Shown piece after piece: positions 35,100 to 47,428 of a DNA stretch of 64,000 nt. The position numbers and the translations under genes are program-made. Numbering within the stretch: the first letter of the stretch is position 1; each line of letters opens with the position of its first letter. Origin of the DNA: Nematostella vectensis. Lineage: Eukaryota > Cnidaria > Anthozoa > Actiniaria > Edwardsiidae. The stretch is from contig NC_064044.1 of the NCBI RefSeq assembly GCF_932526225.1, positions 14,571,453-14,635,452 of the forward strand, written 5' to 3'. The notes under the pieces are model-generated. The model made no database searches. It was not told where the DNA came from and saw only the letters and a list, made by a program, of their open reading frames with translations.

Positions 35100-35434
35100 A
35101 ACTGCACGGGTAATAGACTGTGCTAGCGTCCCGTCTTGGCCCGACTGGTGCCAGTGTTTGTATGCTAGTGTCCTTCTAAAGTCCACATTTGTGAAAATAC
35201 GGTTGCCATGGTAACATGGAGCGTCTCCTCGACATGTCAATGGCATCGAAATGTCCGCAGATAGATTTTAGGAAAAATCACCAAGTTTTAGTCTCTTAAC
35301 TGTTATGGTTCAGAAGTTATAGTAATTTTCCTGGAGGGAGGGCTTACAGAGCCCCCCCCCCCCCCCCAAGTCTGAATAGAGTTAAGCAGGTACCATCTTT
35401 ATTGAAATGACAACATCTTTCTTTTCTTTTATTC

Positions 35435-35611
35435 GATATCGATGATAATCCTAATGTTATGATATACAATGATCCTAATATTCGATATCGATGATAATCC
35501 TAATCTTATGATATACAATGATCCTAATATCCGACATCGATGATAATCCTAATCTTATGATATACAATGATCCTAATATCCGATATCGATGATAATCCTA
35601 ATCTTATGACA
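35435..35611. repeat. 49-bp minisatellite, about 3.6 units (copy 2)
   Basis: Counterpart of 20581-20757. The second unit here lacks the changes seen in copy 1. Confidence 0.85.
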
Positions 35612-36306
35612 ACAATGTGGGACCACTTGCTGACCCCTCTCATTATCTTCCATTTTTGGGGGGAGGGGGGAGGCGCCTTTGTTTGCTCTACTATAGTCAT
35701 AGCTTTTAGTTGGATAGCGCGAGAATCTGAGTACTTTGGCCACCCCCCTCAATCTGGCAAGTTTGCATGCCACAAGGCTCCCGCATTAATATTTTCTATT
35801 CTCTTTGGTTTTAAAGGTCCTTGCACCTAGAGCTTCATGCGGGAAGGCTATGTGTAGACTGGTTGCTTTAAGGGGAGTTTAATTGTTGTCGAGGAGCGCG
35901 TTGAGCGGTGCTGACGAGACCCCTCGAATGCCACACAAGGAAAGCGAGGAATGTTGAATGTTCATGTTTTATTTCATTGCTCGTCCCTTACAAACTTATT
36001 TTTACACTTATAAAAATCTTACAATTATATAGAAATTAAAAATCATGTCAGTATTTAGAGTAAAAAAATCAACAAAATTTTCGCTGTCAGGTCCGGTGTT
36101 CAGTCCTTGTGTTCCGTTCTTTGTGTTCCAATCGTTTCCATGGCAACCAGTGTGAAATCTATCCCCGGCAAGGGACCTTTCTGTACTTAAGACTACAAGG
36201 CAAAATCACGAAGATTAGGAGTGCAACTTTCATGTTCTTCCCCTTCAAGTGAACGTTTTATGATCGTCCGGTTCGGGAAAGATTTAGCAGCGGTTCTATG
36301 GTGTAC

Positions 36307-37665
36307 TTACATTCGACGATAGCAGTATCGGTAGCAGTGGCGGTAACGGCGGGGCTTTCCGTGGTAGTATTTGTACCTCCAGACGCAGCGGCGACGATAA
36401 CGGCAGTGGTAGTATTTAACTTTGCAAGAACACTTCAGGTAGCAGTGGTACTTATAGTGACACTTGTGCTTTATAAACAAAAACGATTTGCAATATCTGT
36501 AGCGACGACACACGCGACGGCAGCTACGATAGAGATGATGTCTTTTCTCAGGAACATTCTCGTCTGTTGAGGGTGCATTCATTAAAAAAATCCATAAGAT
36601 ATACGCATTCATTGGAGGATTATATAGAGTATGGCTGGATAAAAATCTAAATTATTAAACTATTAACGTAGACTTTACCTTTCTCCACTTCAGCTACCTC
36701 GTTTTCTGCTTCTCCTGGGTTCTCATCGTTTTCTGTGAATAAAGAACGCGTGTTTCAGACACGTTGATACAAATGGTGGTTCATCAGCACGCGACGCCTT
36801 CCTGCCGACGCTGAAAACGTGTTTATTTTAATGATGTTTTTTTTACTGAATTGAGTTGAATTTGAGGGAAGGTACTAGAGGGTAGTTGCTGTTTATCATT
36901 GCTTAGCCTAAACTAGGAACTTGCGAAATCCGTCAATATTTGCCAACGCGTCCTATTCTATTGCCTCCTTCTCTTAACATCATTATAGTAAAAAAAAAAA
37001 TAGAAAGATAAATGCGTGTAACATTGTAATTGAGCGATTTCTTACGGCTATGTAATACACACCGGTTCCACCCTCTGAATCGTCCTCGGGCTCCTCTTGG
37101 GTCTCTTCATCTTCCTCACCTGGATCGTTGGAAAAACGCGGAAAAGGAATGTTAGAGATCTTATGAACTCCTCAAGAGCTGAGATTGGCTTAATAAAACA
37201 GAACAGTTCGACCTTGAAAAACTTGATTGGCCTCTTCGTCATCTTTCTCTGTCTCCTCAGCCTCCGAGAGTTGCTCTACATATTAAATATCAATAACATA
37301 TAGTAAAGAGGACACTCCCTTATTGATTTGTGTGACTCGTCAGATCTAAGGTCGGCTTTTCGCTAGCAAAGAAATTGCGCGGTGCGTAAATCAGCGAGGA
37401 GGAAAACACAGAGAAGGAAGAAACTGGCCGACAATCTTCGCTGCCTTCGTGTTTTCTTCGCGCTAATTCACACACACGTGTTGAGGGCTTTAATGTATTT
37501 TACGCATTTAAAGTCCGAGGACCACGTACCATCATCCTCCTGGAGGGGCTCGTCCTTGGTCTCGTCTTGGGCGGCAGGGCTGAGCTCCTCTTCGGTGGTA
37601 GCAGGAGCTGATAGTGCTAAGGCCACGAAGCCGAGCAGGAACAGTAGCAGTATCTTGTGCGACAT
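36307..37665 (-). CDS. Secreted precursor: signal peptide, acidic pro-region, basic Cys/Tyr/Arg-rich peptide (copy 2)
   Basis: Exons 37530-37665, 37213-37275, 37063-37119, 36679-36732 and 36307-36563, matching copy 1 base for base in structure, with the same splice sites and all introns in phase 1. The predicted 188-residue product appears identical in the first exon and the last exon: signal peptide, Glu/Asp-rich pro-region, KR site, then a 77-residue peptide with 11 Cys and no acidic residue. Preservation of every exon boundary in both copies, while introns carry point changes, supports a real gene. The gene is divergent in orientation from the GPCR of the same copy. Function unknown; see copy 1 for alternatives. 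Confidence 0.75.
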
Positions 37666-37734
37666 CTTGGCTCAGGGAACACTCTCTTGGGTGCACCTCG
37701 TTCAAATGGGTGCAGAGGCTGTGAAGTCGTGCTT

Positions 37735-37741
37735 TTTTATA
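37735..37741 (-). promoter_or_regulatory. TATA-like box of the secreted-precursor gene (copy 2)
   Basis: TATAAAA on the minus strand, 70 bp upstream of the start codon. One base differs from copy 1 and makes it a closer match to the TATA consensus. Confidence 0.55.
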
Positions 37742-38750
37742 CCTCATTTAAAGAGAACTGTTGCAGAAACTTTGGAGTGGCCATTAACCATTTAGGGGGT
37801 TTAAATAGAATAGACAAAGCCATCCCTAGAGTGGAACGTCAACAAAATACTTGAAATGTTAATTCCAGTAATAATTTATGGTAGGATTTAAATAGAAACA
37901 GGAACATGTCTGCATTCATAGTTATAGATGAGTTAGAGCAATAATTTATATTGTTCGATTATTATATTCTAAGATGCTTGGTAAATACAAGAAAGGGTTC
38001 TCGTGAGCAGGACGTCAACTAGCCTTGCAACCCACGCAACCTGGACAACAGGAACGTGCCATTGTATTTGAGAATTATCCATTTAAAAATATCATTATAG
38101 AAAGTGCATCACTTCTTTGAAACATTTCAGATATTTCAAGATACTGAGTAATTTGAAGTGCTGCTATTCAAAGCACGAAAGCTTTATTTTTAATTATCGA
38201 AGATGTAGTATGGGTTGCGTCACGAAAATAACACTATGATTCCAGGAGGCCTCCCACAAGAATACTTACTCCCTCTAGAAGTGAAAAGCTGAGTTTTAAC
38301 CCCCAAAAACGGCACTTAGACCCCCCCTTCCTCAAAGTTTCCAATTTTTTCCATTGGATACATCAAAATCAATAAGAATGTTAATTTATTCAAGTTCTGA
38401 TAAGTTGTCTGATGTCTGGTGTGATGGGTGGGTTTATTTTGAAGTGTTTAAAGCATTAAAGCTTCTTTCCGTTTTAGGTGTTCCTGAAGAGCGTTACATA
38501 CCATGACAAAAATAGCTTTGCGGTTCCAGAAATGGGACCGTGGGAATTTTCGGAGGCCCCCTGCACCAACTTAATTTTCAACACCTGGAAGTGACTTTTG
38601 AGCTGATGATGATGAGGATGAAGATGATGATGAAGACGATGATTAGAATATTCAGCAGTACCGAGAGACCATGATGTAAGAGAACGAATCCTCCGTATTA
38701 GGGTATGTTCCAATGATTGCGTCCGTAAAAACTATTTTTAGAACAAGCAG

Positions 38751-38905
38751 TTGTTGTGTTACAATTTGCGAATCAGCATAGAGTACGCTGGAGCCAATCA
38801 ACCGTTTCTGGGACATTGAAATGCATAAAGTGCGTGTTTTAGGCTCTGGGTTCAACTTCCCCAGTAAAAGTTTTCACTGCTGATTCGCAAATTATAACAC
38901 AACAA
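38751..38905. mobile_element. 155-bp MITE-like inverted repeat (copy 2)
   Basis: Counterpart of 23907-24061 with the same inverted termini. The surrounding 37760-39968 is non-coding DNA matching copy 1. Confidence 0.7.
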
Positions 38906-39968
38906 TCAATCATAAATCTGTGTTTACAAAACACAATTCTTTTCCAATTCTCGTTTAATGAAAAAGATAAATCCAGAACTTAATACCATTATATTCACAC
39001 CGATATTACAAATAAAAGATTTCAATCCTTATAATGAAGTAAATCTTATTCCAGTGACAAGGGTTTCTTTAGTGACATGATTTCTAAACATTTGCGTGAA
39101 GAATTAAAGTTCATTCATCTAAAAATGTTATAAATCAAAGAAATATAAAGGCCTTCTTGTATTAAAATACATAACATAGACTCTGAGAATGCCTAGGTAT
39201 TCTATCTCACCGAATTGCAGAGAAAAAGAACTTTTTAGGAGTCTGCACGATGCATCTTGAATGAACTCCAAATTCACCGTCTCCCCGACGTCTTCTCGTT
39301 CAATTATTTATATAACATTTAGATAACTGAACATTAGATAACTTAACAGATAACAGGACACCACCCCATGAGTAGCATTATGATCTTGAGCCTTGAAGAG
39401 CAGCTAAAAGGATAAAAACAGGTAGCGAACGAAGTAAAGAAGTGCAGAGGGAAAATTTGGTGTGAAATTGTACTAGCTCGTGGTGCCCATAACCAAATAT
39501 GGAGCGACGAACCATGTATGGATGCTATGATTGACAAGCTCGCGCAATCTAAAAAAAGCTTTCATGGACGACATCAAGGGCCACGGGGATTCGTTCTCTT
39601 ATTTCATGGTCTCTTGGCAGTACACAGTAACCCATATGGCTTGAATATTTGTCAATATTGATTCTAATTTCAAACAAATGCGACTTAAGACATCAGCCTT
39701 TCTTTTTTATCAATATCGACTTCATGATTCTATTCAAAATTAGGTTCAGGGAAGGAGTTTTATATCAAAACTTAGTTACTCTCCTAAGAATACTATGCAT
39801 ATAGAGTAGCCTTAAATAAGGGGGCGTTAAATATCGTACCTGCCGCACGGTTCATTACCTCAAAAGCTTTTAAGAGATGTTAAGCAATCATTAGCTGAAA
39901 TTGACTCTTGTAAGATTTTTCGGCTCAGGTCGCATCTTGTCTTTCGATGGTTGAGACACAAAAACCTT

Positions 39969-40097
39969 TGTAGGAAGAGGATAATAAGAAGTTTTGTAGA
40001 CGTTTATACAACGGTGAAACGAGCCATGAGTCTTGCACAATCTATATGGGTCCTGGGTCACGTTCTGAGCACGTGCTCTGTCACGCAACTTGTCACA
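39969..40097 (-). repeat. 3' LTR of the gypsy element
   Basis: 129 bp. Differs from the other LTR by an A/T change within GTTTATAC versus GTTTATTC. Confidence 0.93.
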
Positions 40098-40234
40098 TCT
40101 TCCCTCTTTTAACAGTAACGCTAACGGTTGGTTAAAACAACATTATAATAATCAAAGGGTAAAAAATCGAAATTTTACAACTAAAATCATACGATGGATT
40201 ATTACTAATGTTCAGTGTCCTAACAGTTTCAATG

Positions 40235-43200
40235 TTATTTTGGCACATAGTCTTTGAGCCATGCAGGAGGCTTCACCTCCCGCCGAGGCCTTGTTATAGC
40301 CTGTGAAGAATCTGGTGGCATGGCAACCTGGCTGGGTTGCTGCTGAGCATCATCGGGTTCTGGTGATTCCAGAACATCAGGTACTTGGCTGTTTGTTTCT
40401 CCAGTGCTGATCAACTGTCGGCGGTTTCGTCGGTAGGTGGTACCTTCAGTCTCGACGTTGTAGCTCCTAGGTCCGGCTTGACCTAAACACGTACCAGGCG
40501 TCCACGTGTCTTGTCCTGGTAGCTTCATGCGCACAGTTTCGCCGACAGCGATGGGCTCCAGGGGCTTGCTGTGCTTATCGTAATAAAACTTCTGGCGTTG
40601 CTTGGTACCTATCAACTTCCTGGTGTCCTCTTCAGTGTTGTAGCTAGGCTGTAGTAGGGAACCAGCCACAGGGAGAAGTGTTTTGCATCGACGTCCGAAA
40701 AGGCGCTGGGCCGGGCTAGTTCCGATTCCAGCAGTCGGAGTATTCCGCCAGTCGAGAAATGCTTGGAATTCTGACCCCCCGGATGTCTTGCATTTTTTAA
40801 ACAGCCTCTTTACTGTCTGTACAGCATTTTCCGCTTTCCCATTTGCTTGGGCATATCTTGGGGATGACGTCTTGTGTTCGAACATCCAGGTCTTGGCAAA
40901 TACACTAAACTCCGCTGATGCGAACTGCGGTCCATTGTCGGTTATAAGGGTGTCTGGGATGCCAAACCTGGCAAATATTGCCTTCAGCTCCTTTATTATT
41001 GCTCGTGACGTCACTGTGTTAAGCCGGGCCACTTCTATGTAGTTGCTGAAGTAGTCACTGACCACTAGCAGTGTTCGGTTGTCGAGCTCACAGAGGTCAG
41101 CTGAGACCTTTCCCCAAGGTCGAGCGACAAACTCATGTTGGAGAATTGGCTCCTTTCGTTGGCCACTGCGATGAGTCAAACATACTTCGCATTTTGTGAT
41201 GTACTCCTTCAACTCGACAGTCATCCGCGGCCAGAAAAACGTGTCTCTTGCTCGTCTTATGCAGCCTTCTATACCGATGTGGGATGAGTGTGTCTTTTCC
41301 ATAAGCTCCTTCCTCAGGGCTCTAGGAACCACCAACTGTTGGCCTTTAAAGATGAGTTCTTCTTGGACAGTTAGCTCGTCTCGAATATCAAAGTAAGGAT
41401 GCACGCACTCCGGCAGGTCTGTTTTGCTCTCTGGCCAACCTCTCTTTATAACCTCTCGAAGGTTTTGTTGCACCGCATCATCTACTGCTGCATTTTTGAG
41501 TTGCTGCCAAGTCTCTTCTCTCACTGGCATCCATGATCGATGGTCAATCTCCTCCAGCTCCCTGGTACACTCCCAGGCGTTGACTTCGGGTAGGTAAGCT
41601 CTGCTTAGGGTGTCAGCCAAGTAAAGATCTTTGCTTTCTTGTACTTCACATTGAGACTGTAACTCTGCAGACTCAGCAGCATTCGTTGTAGGCGTTTCGG
41701 AGCAGTCGCCAGAGGTTTGATGAAGATTGGTTCCAAAGGCTTGTGATTAGTCTCGATGTTGACGACTTCGCGGCCGTAGACGTACGTATGGAAACGGTCA
41801 CACGCAAAAACAATCGCGAGCAGCTCCTTCTCAATCTGTGCATAACGCGTCTCAGCGGGCGTGAGTGCACGTGATGCGTAGGCTACTGGTTGGCCATTCT
41901 GTAGTAATGCGGCACCCAATCCGCTCTGCGACGCATCGCACTGAAGTGTAATCTCCTCGTCTAGGTTGTAGTACCGCAATACTGGAGTGACTGTAACGGC
42001 ATCCTTTAGCTTTTCAAACGCAGACTGTTGCGCATCATCCCAGATGAACTGCACGTCGCTCTGTGTGAGATCCCTCAGCGGCTTTGTGATGTCTGACAGC
42101 TGGGGCAGGAACTTTGCAAGGTATTGGGCTAGGCCTAACAGACGCTGTACCCCAAGCTTGTCGGTCGGTGAGGGCATGTCCACAATTGCTCGCACTTTAG
42201 CAGGGTCGACTTTAAGTCCCTTGTCAGTTGCTATGTGGCCAATGAAGAGTAACTCTGATTTCCTAAGTCTCATCTTGTCGGGATTCAGGTGTATGTCCCG
42301 TTGATCACAACGGTTTAGGAATGCCAGGAGGTTCCTGTCGTGATCCGCCGTTGCCTCCTCGTAGCTCTCGCCATAGCCCACTACCAGGAAATCATCAGCA
42401 ACAACTTCGGTTCCAGTCAGACCTTCGGCAAATTCATGCATCTTTCTTTGAAACACTTCTGGTGCTGAGGAGATCCCGAAAGGCATTCTCTTCCATCGGT
42501 ATCGGCCAAACGGTGTATGGAAAGTTGTTAGATAGGTCGACTCTTCCTCTAGCTGGACGTGCCAGAAACCGTTGCGGACATCCAACAACGTGAACACCTT
42601 GGCACCGTGTAATCGTGTTGCAACCTCTTCTATGGTTGGTAGGGGATAGTTTTCCCTCTGGATGGCTTTGTTGAGATCCTTTGGGTCTAGGCATATTCGC
42701 AGTTTTCCATCTTTCTTGGGAACTACTACCATAGAGCTGATCCACGAGGTGGGTGTGGTCACCGGTGCTATTATCTCTTTGTCCACTAGATCATTCAAGG
42801 TTTTCTTGAGCTGGGGTCTTAGGGCTACTGCAACTCTACGTGGTGCGTGTTGTACTGGTTGAGCGTTTGTGTCTAGTCTGATGGTGTATTCTCCATCAAG
42901 TTTGCCAACCCCGTCACTGAACACTGCTGGGAACTTAGCCAATATTTCTTCTCTTGTTAGTGCAGCTCCTGGTTTGGGGTCAACGGTGAACACTGTCGCT
43001 CCATCTGTCTGCGGTTTGTGAAACTGGTCGTTGTCATTGTACTGTATAATGTTCATGCCAAGGCATGCCTTACGCCCCAGAATCGGGCGGATTTCATGGC
43101 TGTCAACAAGGCGACAATCCAGCTGGCACGATACATGGTTTCTCCACACTCTAATGGTGACATGCCCGACGACTTTGATCTTTGATCCCCCATACGCCAC

Positions 43201-44202
43201 TAAGGACGTTTGCACGGGTTTCACTTTTACTAGCTTGTGGTCGTTACACGCCTGCTTGTATATGTGCACTGGCAACACATTGCATTGTGCACCAGTATCA
43301 GGTTGGAAACGGATGAAACTTCCAGACTCTGATTGAAATGTGACCAGCTGCGAATCATCCAACCAGACGGCCAATACTTCCTCCGTTTGATATGTCTCCT
43401 CAGGATACATATCTGTTTCTTCGACTTCGGTAGCCTTGACTTCCTGTTTGCATCTATTGGCAAAGTGATTTTTCGCTCCGCACTTCCGGCAGTCCTTTCC
43501 TCGTGCGGGACACGATTCCTGATTTGCCATATGTTGGTATCCACAGTTGTCACATTGTTTGCCTTGACCTCGTTGCTTTCGCCGATAATTTTTGATGTTG
43601 GGTTTCTTCGACTCGAATTTACTCACGGCATTGACGTCTGTCTCAGATGTATCTTTGACTATTTTCATCTGAGCAAGCATACTCTCAGCCGCTCGGCAAA
43701 TTTCATCTGTTTTCGCTAGTGTTAATTTGGACTCGCGTAACAACCTTTCTCTGACCTTCGTGTCATGTATTCCAAATAACAACCGATCTCGAAGTATTTC
43801 GTCTGGCGTAATCGTATCAAACTCGCAGGACTCGGCCAATTTTCTCAGCGCTGTTCTATAGTGCTCGTAGGACTCTCCAGGCTCTTGCATTCGCTGGTTG
43901 AAACGGAATCTTTCGAACGGCACGTTCTTTCTTGGTTGACAGTACTCGGCGAATTTCTTTATGACAGGCTCTATCTTGTCTGTCTCTCCTTCGGTCAGGG
44001 TAAATGTCGAGTAGACTTCTCTCGCCTCTTCACCGATAACTGTTAGCAACGTAGCTACTTGTACGGCTTCAACTTTCTCGTTCAACCCAGTCGCCAACGA
44101 GTAGTTTTTCCAAGCGAGCACAAATCGCTTCCATTTGTCAGCAGCATTGCTATTGTGTATCTCCAGCGGCGCCGGCGGCGGTAAGACATATCCTGAGGCC
44201 AT
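40235..44202 (-). pseudogene. gag-pol of the gypsy element, one frameshift between RNase H and integrase
   Basis: The first frame (44202-41605, 865 codons) reads, in order: gag (about 1-200); two zinc knuckles, the second CRKCGAKNHFANRC; an aspartic protease with DTGAQ; reverse transcriptase with LLDVRNGFWHV, FGISSAPEVFQ and VVADDFLVVG as the catalytic box; and RNase H with CDASQSGLGAAL and IEKELLAIVFA. The usual TDHKPL is TNHKPL here, a change at a residue normally catalytic. The second frame (41620-40235) begins ADTLSRAYLP, then integrase with an HHCC finger (HSSHIG ... KCEVC), D-D-E residues in SADLCE, TDNGPQF and GKAENA, and a C-terminal tail. The frames overlap by 16 bp; the RNase H to integrase transition is broken by a single-base shift near 41625-41640. 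Such elements normally encode this as one polyprotein, so the shift is more likely a mutation than programmed. Confidence 0.9.
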
Positions 44203-44220
44203 AGTTAACCGCGGCCACCA

Positions 44221-44349
44221 TGTAGGAAGAGGATAATAAGAAGTTTTGTAGACGTTTATTCAACGGTGAAACGAGCCATGAGTCTTGCACAATCTATATG
44301 GGTCCTGGGTCACGTTCTGAGCACGTGCTCTGTCACGCAACTTGTCACA
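44221..44349 (-). repeat. 5' LTR of the gypsy element
   Basis: 129 bp, directly followed by the ACCTT target duplication at 44350-44354. Confidence 0.93.
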
Positions 44350-45506
44350 ACCTTACGGCTGGTGTACCGTCTGTCATAGTTCTCTTGGTTAATATATATA
44401 GATTTAGGCACTGCCTAAATTTATCCATATATAATATAATACATATAATCTATCTAATAATAATAATATAATCCATATATAATATAATACATAATGCGTA
44501 AGTTTAGTCGTTCATATAAGAGTGCTCGATACACGTATGTAGAGCGGGATATATCTTGATGTGTAGGGGATTTATAAATCCCCTGATGAGTGGGTAACCA
44601 CGAAACAGGCTTGTAAGACTGAACAGTAGTTTGCCTATTTTTCTCACGAAAATAAAAATATGATTCGAAGAGGCCTCCTTCAAGAATTCTTTCCCCCTCT
44701 GGAAGTGAAAAGCTTAGTTTTAATCCCCAAAACCGGCACTGTGACCCCCCCCCCCCCCCCCCTTCCTCAATCTTTTCAATTTTTTCCGTGGGATTAATCA
44801 AAATCAATAAGAATTTTAATTTATTCAAGTTCTAAAATAAGTTATCTGATGTCTGGTTTGATGGTTGGGTTCATTTTGAAGTGTTTAAAGCATTAAAGCT
44901 TCTTTCCGTTGTAGCTGTTCTTGATCTAACCCAAAAGGTGTGAGTTTTTGGAGGCCTCCTGTACCAACTTAATTTTCATCCCCTGGAAGTGACTTTTGAG
45001 CTGATGATGATGATGATGATGATGATGATAATTAGAATATCCAGCAGTGAACAGTAACCCATACGGCTTAAATATTTGTCAATATTGATTCTTATTTCAA
45101 AACAAAAGCGACTTGAAAGTGGGCTTTTAAAAGATAACGTTTGGTGCTTCCAACTGTCATTAACTGCTATCACATATCATCAACTATCGTTTGAAAGGGG
45201 CCTTATGATGTTGTTAACAATAAAAAAGACATCAGCTTTTCTTTTTTTTCAATATCGACTTCATGACTCTATCCAAGATTAGGTTCAGGGAAGAAGTTTT
45301 ATGTATCAAAACTTAGTCACTCACCTTAGATTACTTTGCACACAGAGTAGCCTTGAAGAGAGGCATTTGATATCGTACCTGCCCCACAGTTTATTACCTC
45401 AAAAGCTTTTAAGTGATGTTTAGCAATCATTAGCTAAAGTTGACTCTTATAAGATTTCTCGGCTCAGGTCGCGTCTTTGTCTTTCGGTGGTTGAGACATC
45501 GGAACC

Positions 45507-46979
45507 TTATGGCTGGTGTCTTCCTTTTCCCTCTCCCTGTTGACTATTTTTATGCAATTGATGTTTTTTTTGCTATTTCCCCTCTACACCAAAAATAAAT
45601 TAATGAACAGATTTGATTTTTAAATTAGAAATCTTCTTTTTAGGATTTCCTCTCCAAGTCTTTTTCCCATTACATTTATTCTAGAGGTAAAGATTTATTT
45701 CATTGGAGGTTGGATCCAGGGTTCCCAAAAACATCAAAATATAATGCATTACTGGGTGTATATTTGTAGATATTAATTCCCATGGGGATGGAAAATCACC
45801 ACTTAAAATGGTACATTAAAACTTCTGTATTGCATCTTATCTAAAATTGTGTCTGAAACTATATTCTATCTTTGAAATCCTGTTTCATCCATTACTTGTT
45901 CTTCGCAAGGACAAAACTTGTCAAAATGTAGCTTTACAAATGTACATTAATGGAACTTTTATTAATATACTACACAAAACCCAAAAAAGCAACAAGATAC
46001 CTTAACTTTATAACACTAGCAACAACCTTGTTCTTTTTCAATAATAGAATTCTGTTCACATAGCATGGATAGCATAGACATGGCCTCTTTAGAGGCCTGT
46101 GGTGGTGAAAGGGTTAAGATAATGTGAAAGGGGAAATGTCAAGAAATGCTCAATCAAATTATTTTCATTACTGTTATATTTTTTCACCAAACCTTTCAAG
46201 TTGAGTCAATTTCCTTTATATCTCCTCTCCCGTCGACTATTTTTTAGTCAATTTATATTCTTTGCTTCCCCTCTACCCCAAACATAGATCAATGAAAGGG
46301 TTTGGTTTGAAATTAGAAGTTAGCATTTTAGCACTGTCAGTGATGCCTTAGATGTTTTTTTTAGGATTTGCTTCCAAAATCAATTTGTTTTTTCTTCATT
46401 GCATTCATTTTGGAGTAGACCACCAACAACAAGGCCACCATATGGTAAAGGGTGGGTGCACCAATATGTAATGCATGAAAGGAGATATATTTTTGGATTT
46501 TAATTTCATTTTTCTGGATATTCTGTCCAATGAAGAAGAGAATCACCACTAAATCGATACATAATAATCACAGTATGGCGTCTAAACAGTCTAAATATAT
46601 TATTTCGAATCCATGTCCATGACATATTCTGCACAAGAGCAAAGCTTGTCGGAGTATTGTTTTTATTAAAAAAATATTCATAATGGAACTTCTATGATGG
46701 GACATAAGAATTTACCATTAGACTCTTGACAACTTTGACAGCCATATTTACACCAGAAATTGTGTTTGTTAACTTTGATGTACTGCATAATTTTAATTAT
46801 TGAATAAGGCCTGGATCCATTTGGTTGGTCCAATAAATAAATCTCAGTAAAGAGAAGGATCCTACATTCCCCAAAAATACCTCGATCAGTCAACACAAAA
46901 GGTGTATATATTAGCTTATGAGCACTGGCCCTTCCTGGGCAAAGAAACTATAGAAGGTCTCCCCGACGCGCAGGCGAGC
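45507..46979. other. No gene seen
   Basis: AT-rich sequence between the duplication and EXOC3. Two loosely similar blocks (near 45600-45800 and 46280-46560, both with AGGATTT...TCATT and a block of the type AAAATCACCACT) suggest an old local duplication. Confidence 0.45.
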
Positions 46980-47242
46980 GACACCGCGGAAATACGCTTT
47001 CGAGCGCACGATCAATAAATGTTATGATCAGCGGAGTATCCCAGAGGCGGACGTCCAAAGACTGAGAAACTTTAATATCACATTAAATAAAATTCCATGA
47101 ATAAAAAAAAGCAAAAAAAAAATATTATGTTGTCGCTTATCACTTCAGATTGATTTTTCCATCAAACTCCGATGTGAAATGCCTAATGGGCAATGCCGCT
47201 GATCAGAAACATGACGTCACGAAAACGTATTTCCGCGGTGTC
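46980..47242. mobile_element. 263-bp inverted repeat (MITE-like) just upstream of EXOC3
   Basis: GACACCGCGGAAATACG at the left and its complement at the right, with GATCAGCGG also inverted inside. It ends about 60 bp before the first upstream ATG of EXOC3, so it may contribute to the promoter. Confidence 0.6.
47212..47219. promoter_or_regulatory. CRE-like palindrome upstream of EXOC3
   Basis: TGACGTCA, a consensus CREB/ATF site, within the right arm of the inverted repeat and about 210 bp before the EXOC3 start codon. Use is unproven. Confidence 0.4.
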
Positions 47243-47300
47243 CATGCGAGCTAGATCCATTTCAGATTTACCCAGAAACCATTGCGCTGATGTTTTTAAA

Positions 47301-47357
47301 ATGGCGGAAGAAATTCTAAGCTCAGTCTGCTTATTATTGCTAGGAATTATGCTGTAG
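47301..47357 (+). other. Possible upstream ORF in the EXOC3 leader
   Basis: An 18-codon frame (MAEEILSSVC...) starting in the context AAAATGGCGG and ending 71 bp before the EXOC3 ATG. AAAATGGCGG also resembles a YY1 site, common at the starts of housekeeping genes. It counts as an upstream ORF only if transcription begins before 47301. Confidence 0.4.
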
Positions 47358-47428
47358 TGCGGGAATATACTGATCTTACACGTCTTTATTAATCTAGATT
47401 TACGTCAAGAAACGCTGTTGCAGTCGCC

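Larger units (their letters stand above)
34518..35190 (+). repeat. Tandem dimer of a 355-bp hammerhead unit (copy 2)
   Basis: Same structure as 19663-20335: a 5'-shortened unit followed by a full unit at 34836-35190, with hammerhead cut sites 355 nt apart. Confidence 0.88.
39969..44349 (-). mobile_element. Ty3/gypsy LTR retrotransposon, young insertion in copy 2
   Basis: Two 129-bp LTRs (39969-40097 and 44221-44349) differ at one base by eye and start/end TG...CA. The 5-bp target duplication ACCTT flanks the element, and copy 1 keeps the empty ACCTT site. Coding is on the minus strand. A purine-rich tract (AAAAGAGGGAAGA) lies next to the 3' LTR at 40098-40110, and the leader between the 5' LTR and the gag ATG is only 18 nt, starting TGGTGG as expected for a tRNA primer site. 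Very short LTRs and the near-identical pair suggest a recent, compact element. Confidence 0.96.
26449..45506. repeat. Tandem segmental duplication, copy 2 (about 12.2 kb plus two insertions)
   Basis: Same order and orientation as copy 1. Two insertions enlarge it: a TTAA-flanked TIR element (31653-34106) and a gypsy element (39969-44349). Removing them leaves about 12.2 kb; most of the residual difference is a few minisatellite units. Confidence 0.93.

Noticed and set aside
41605..41620. Programmed frameshift between RNase H and integrase of the gypsy element
   Set aside because: Programmed shifts in this class normally fall between gag and pol; the location and the RNase H substitution fit mutation better.
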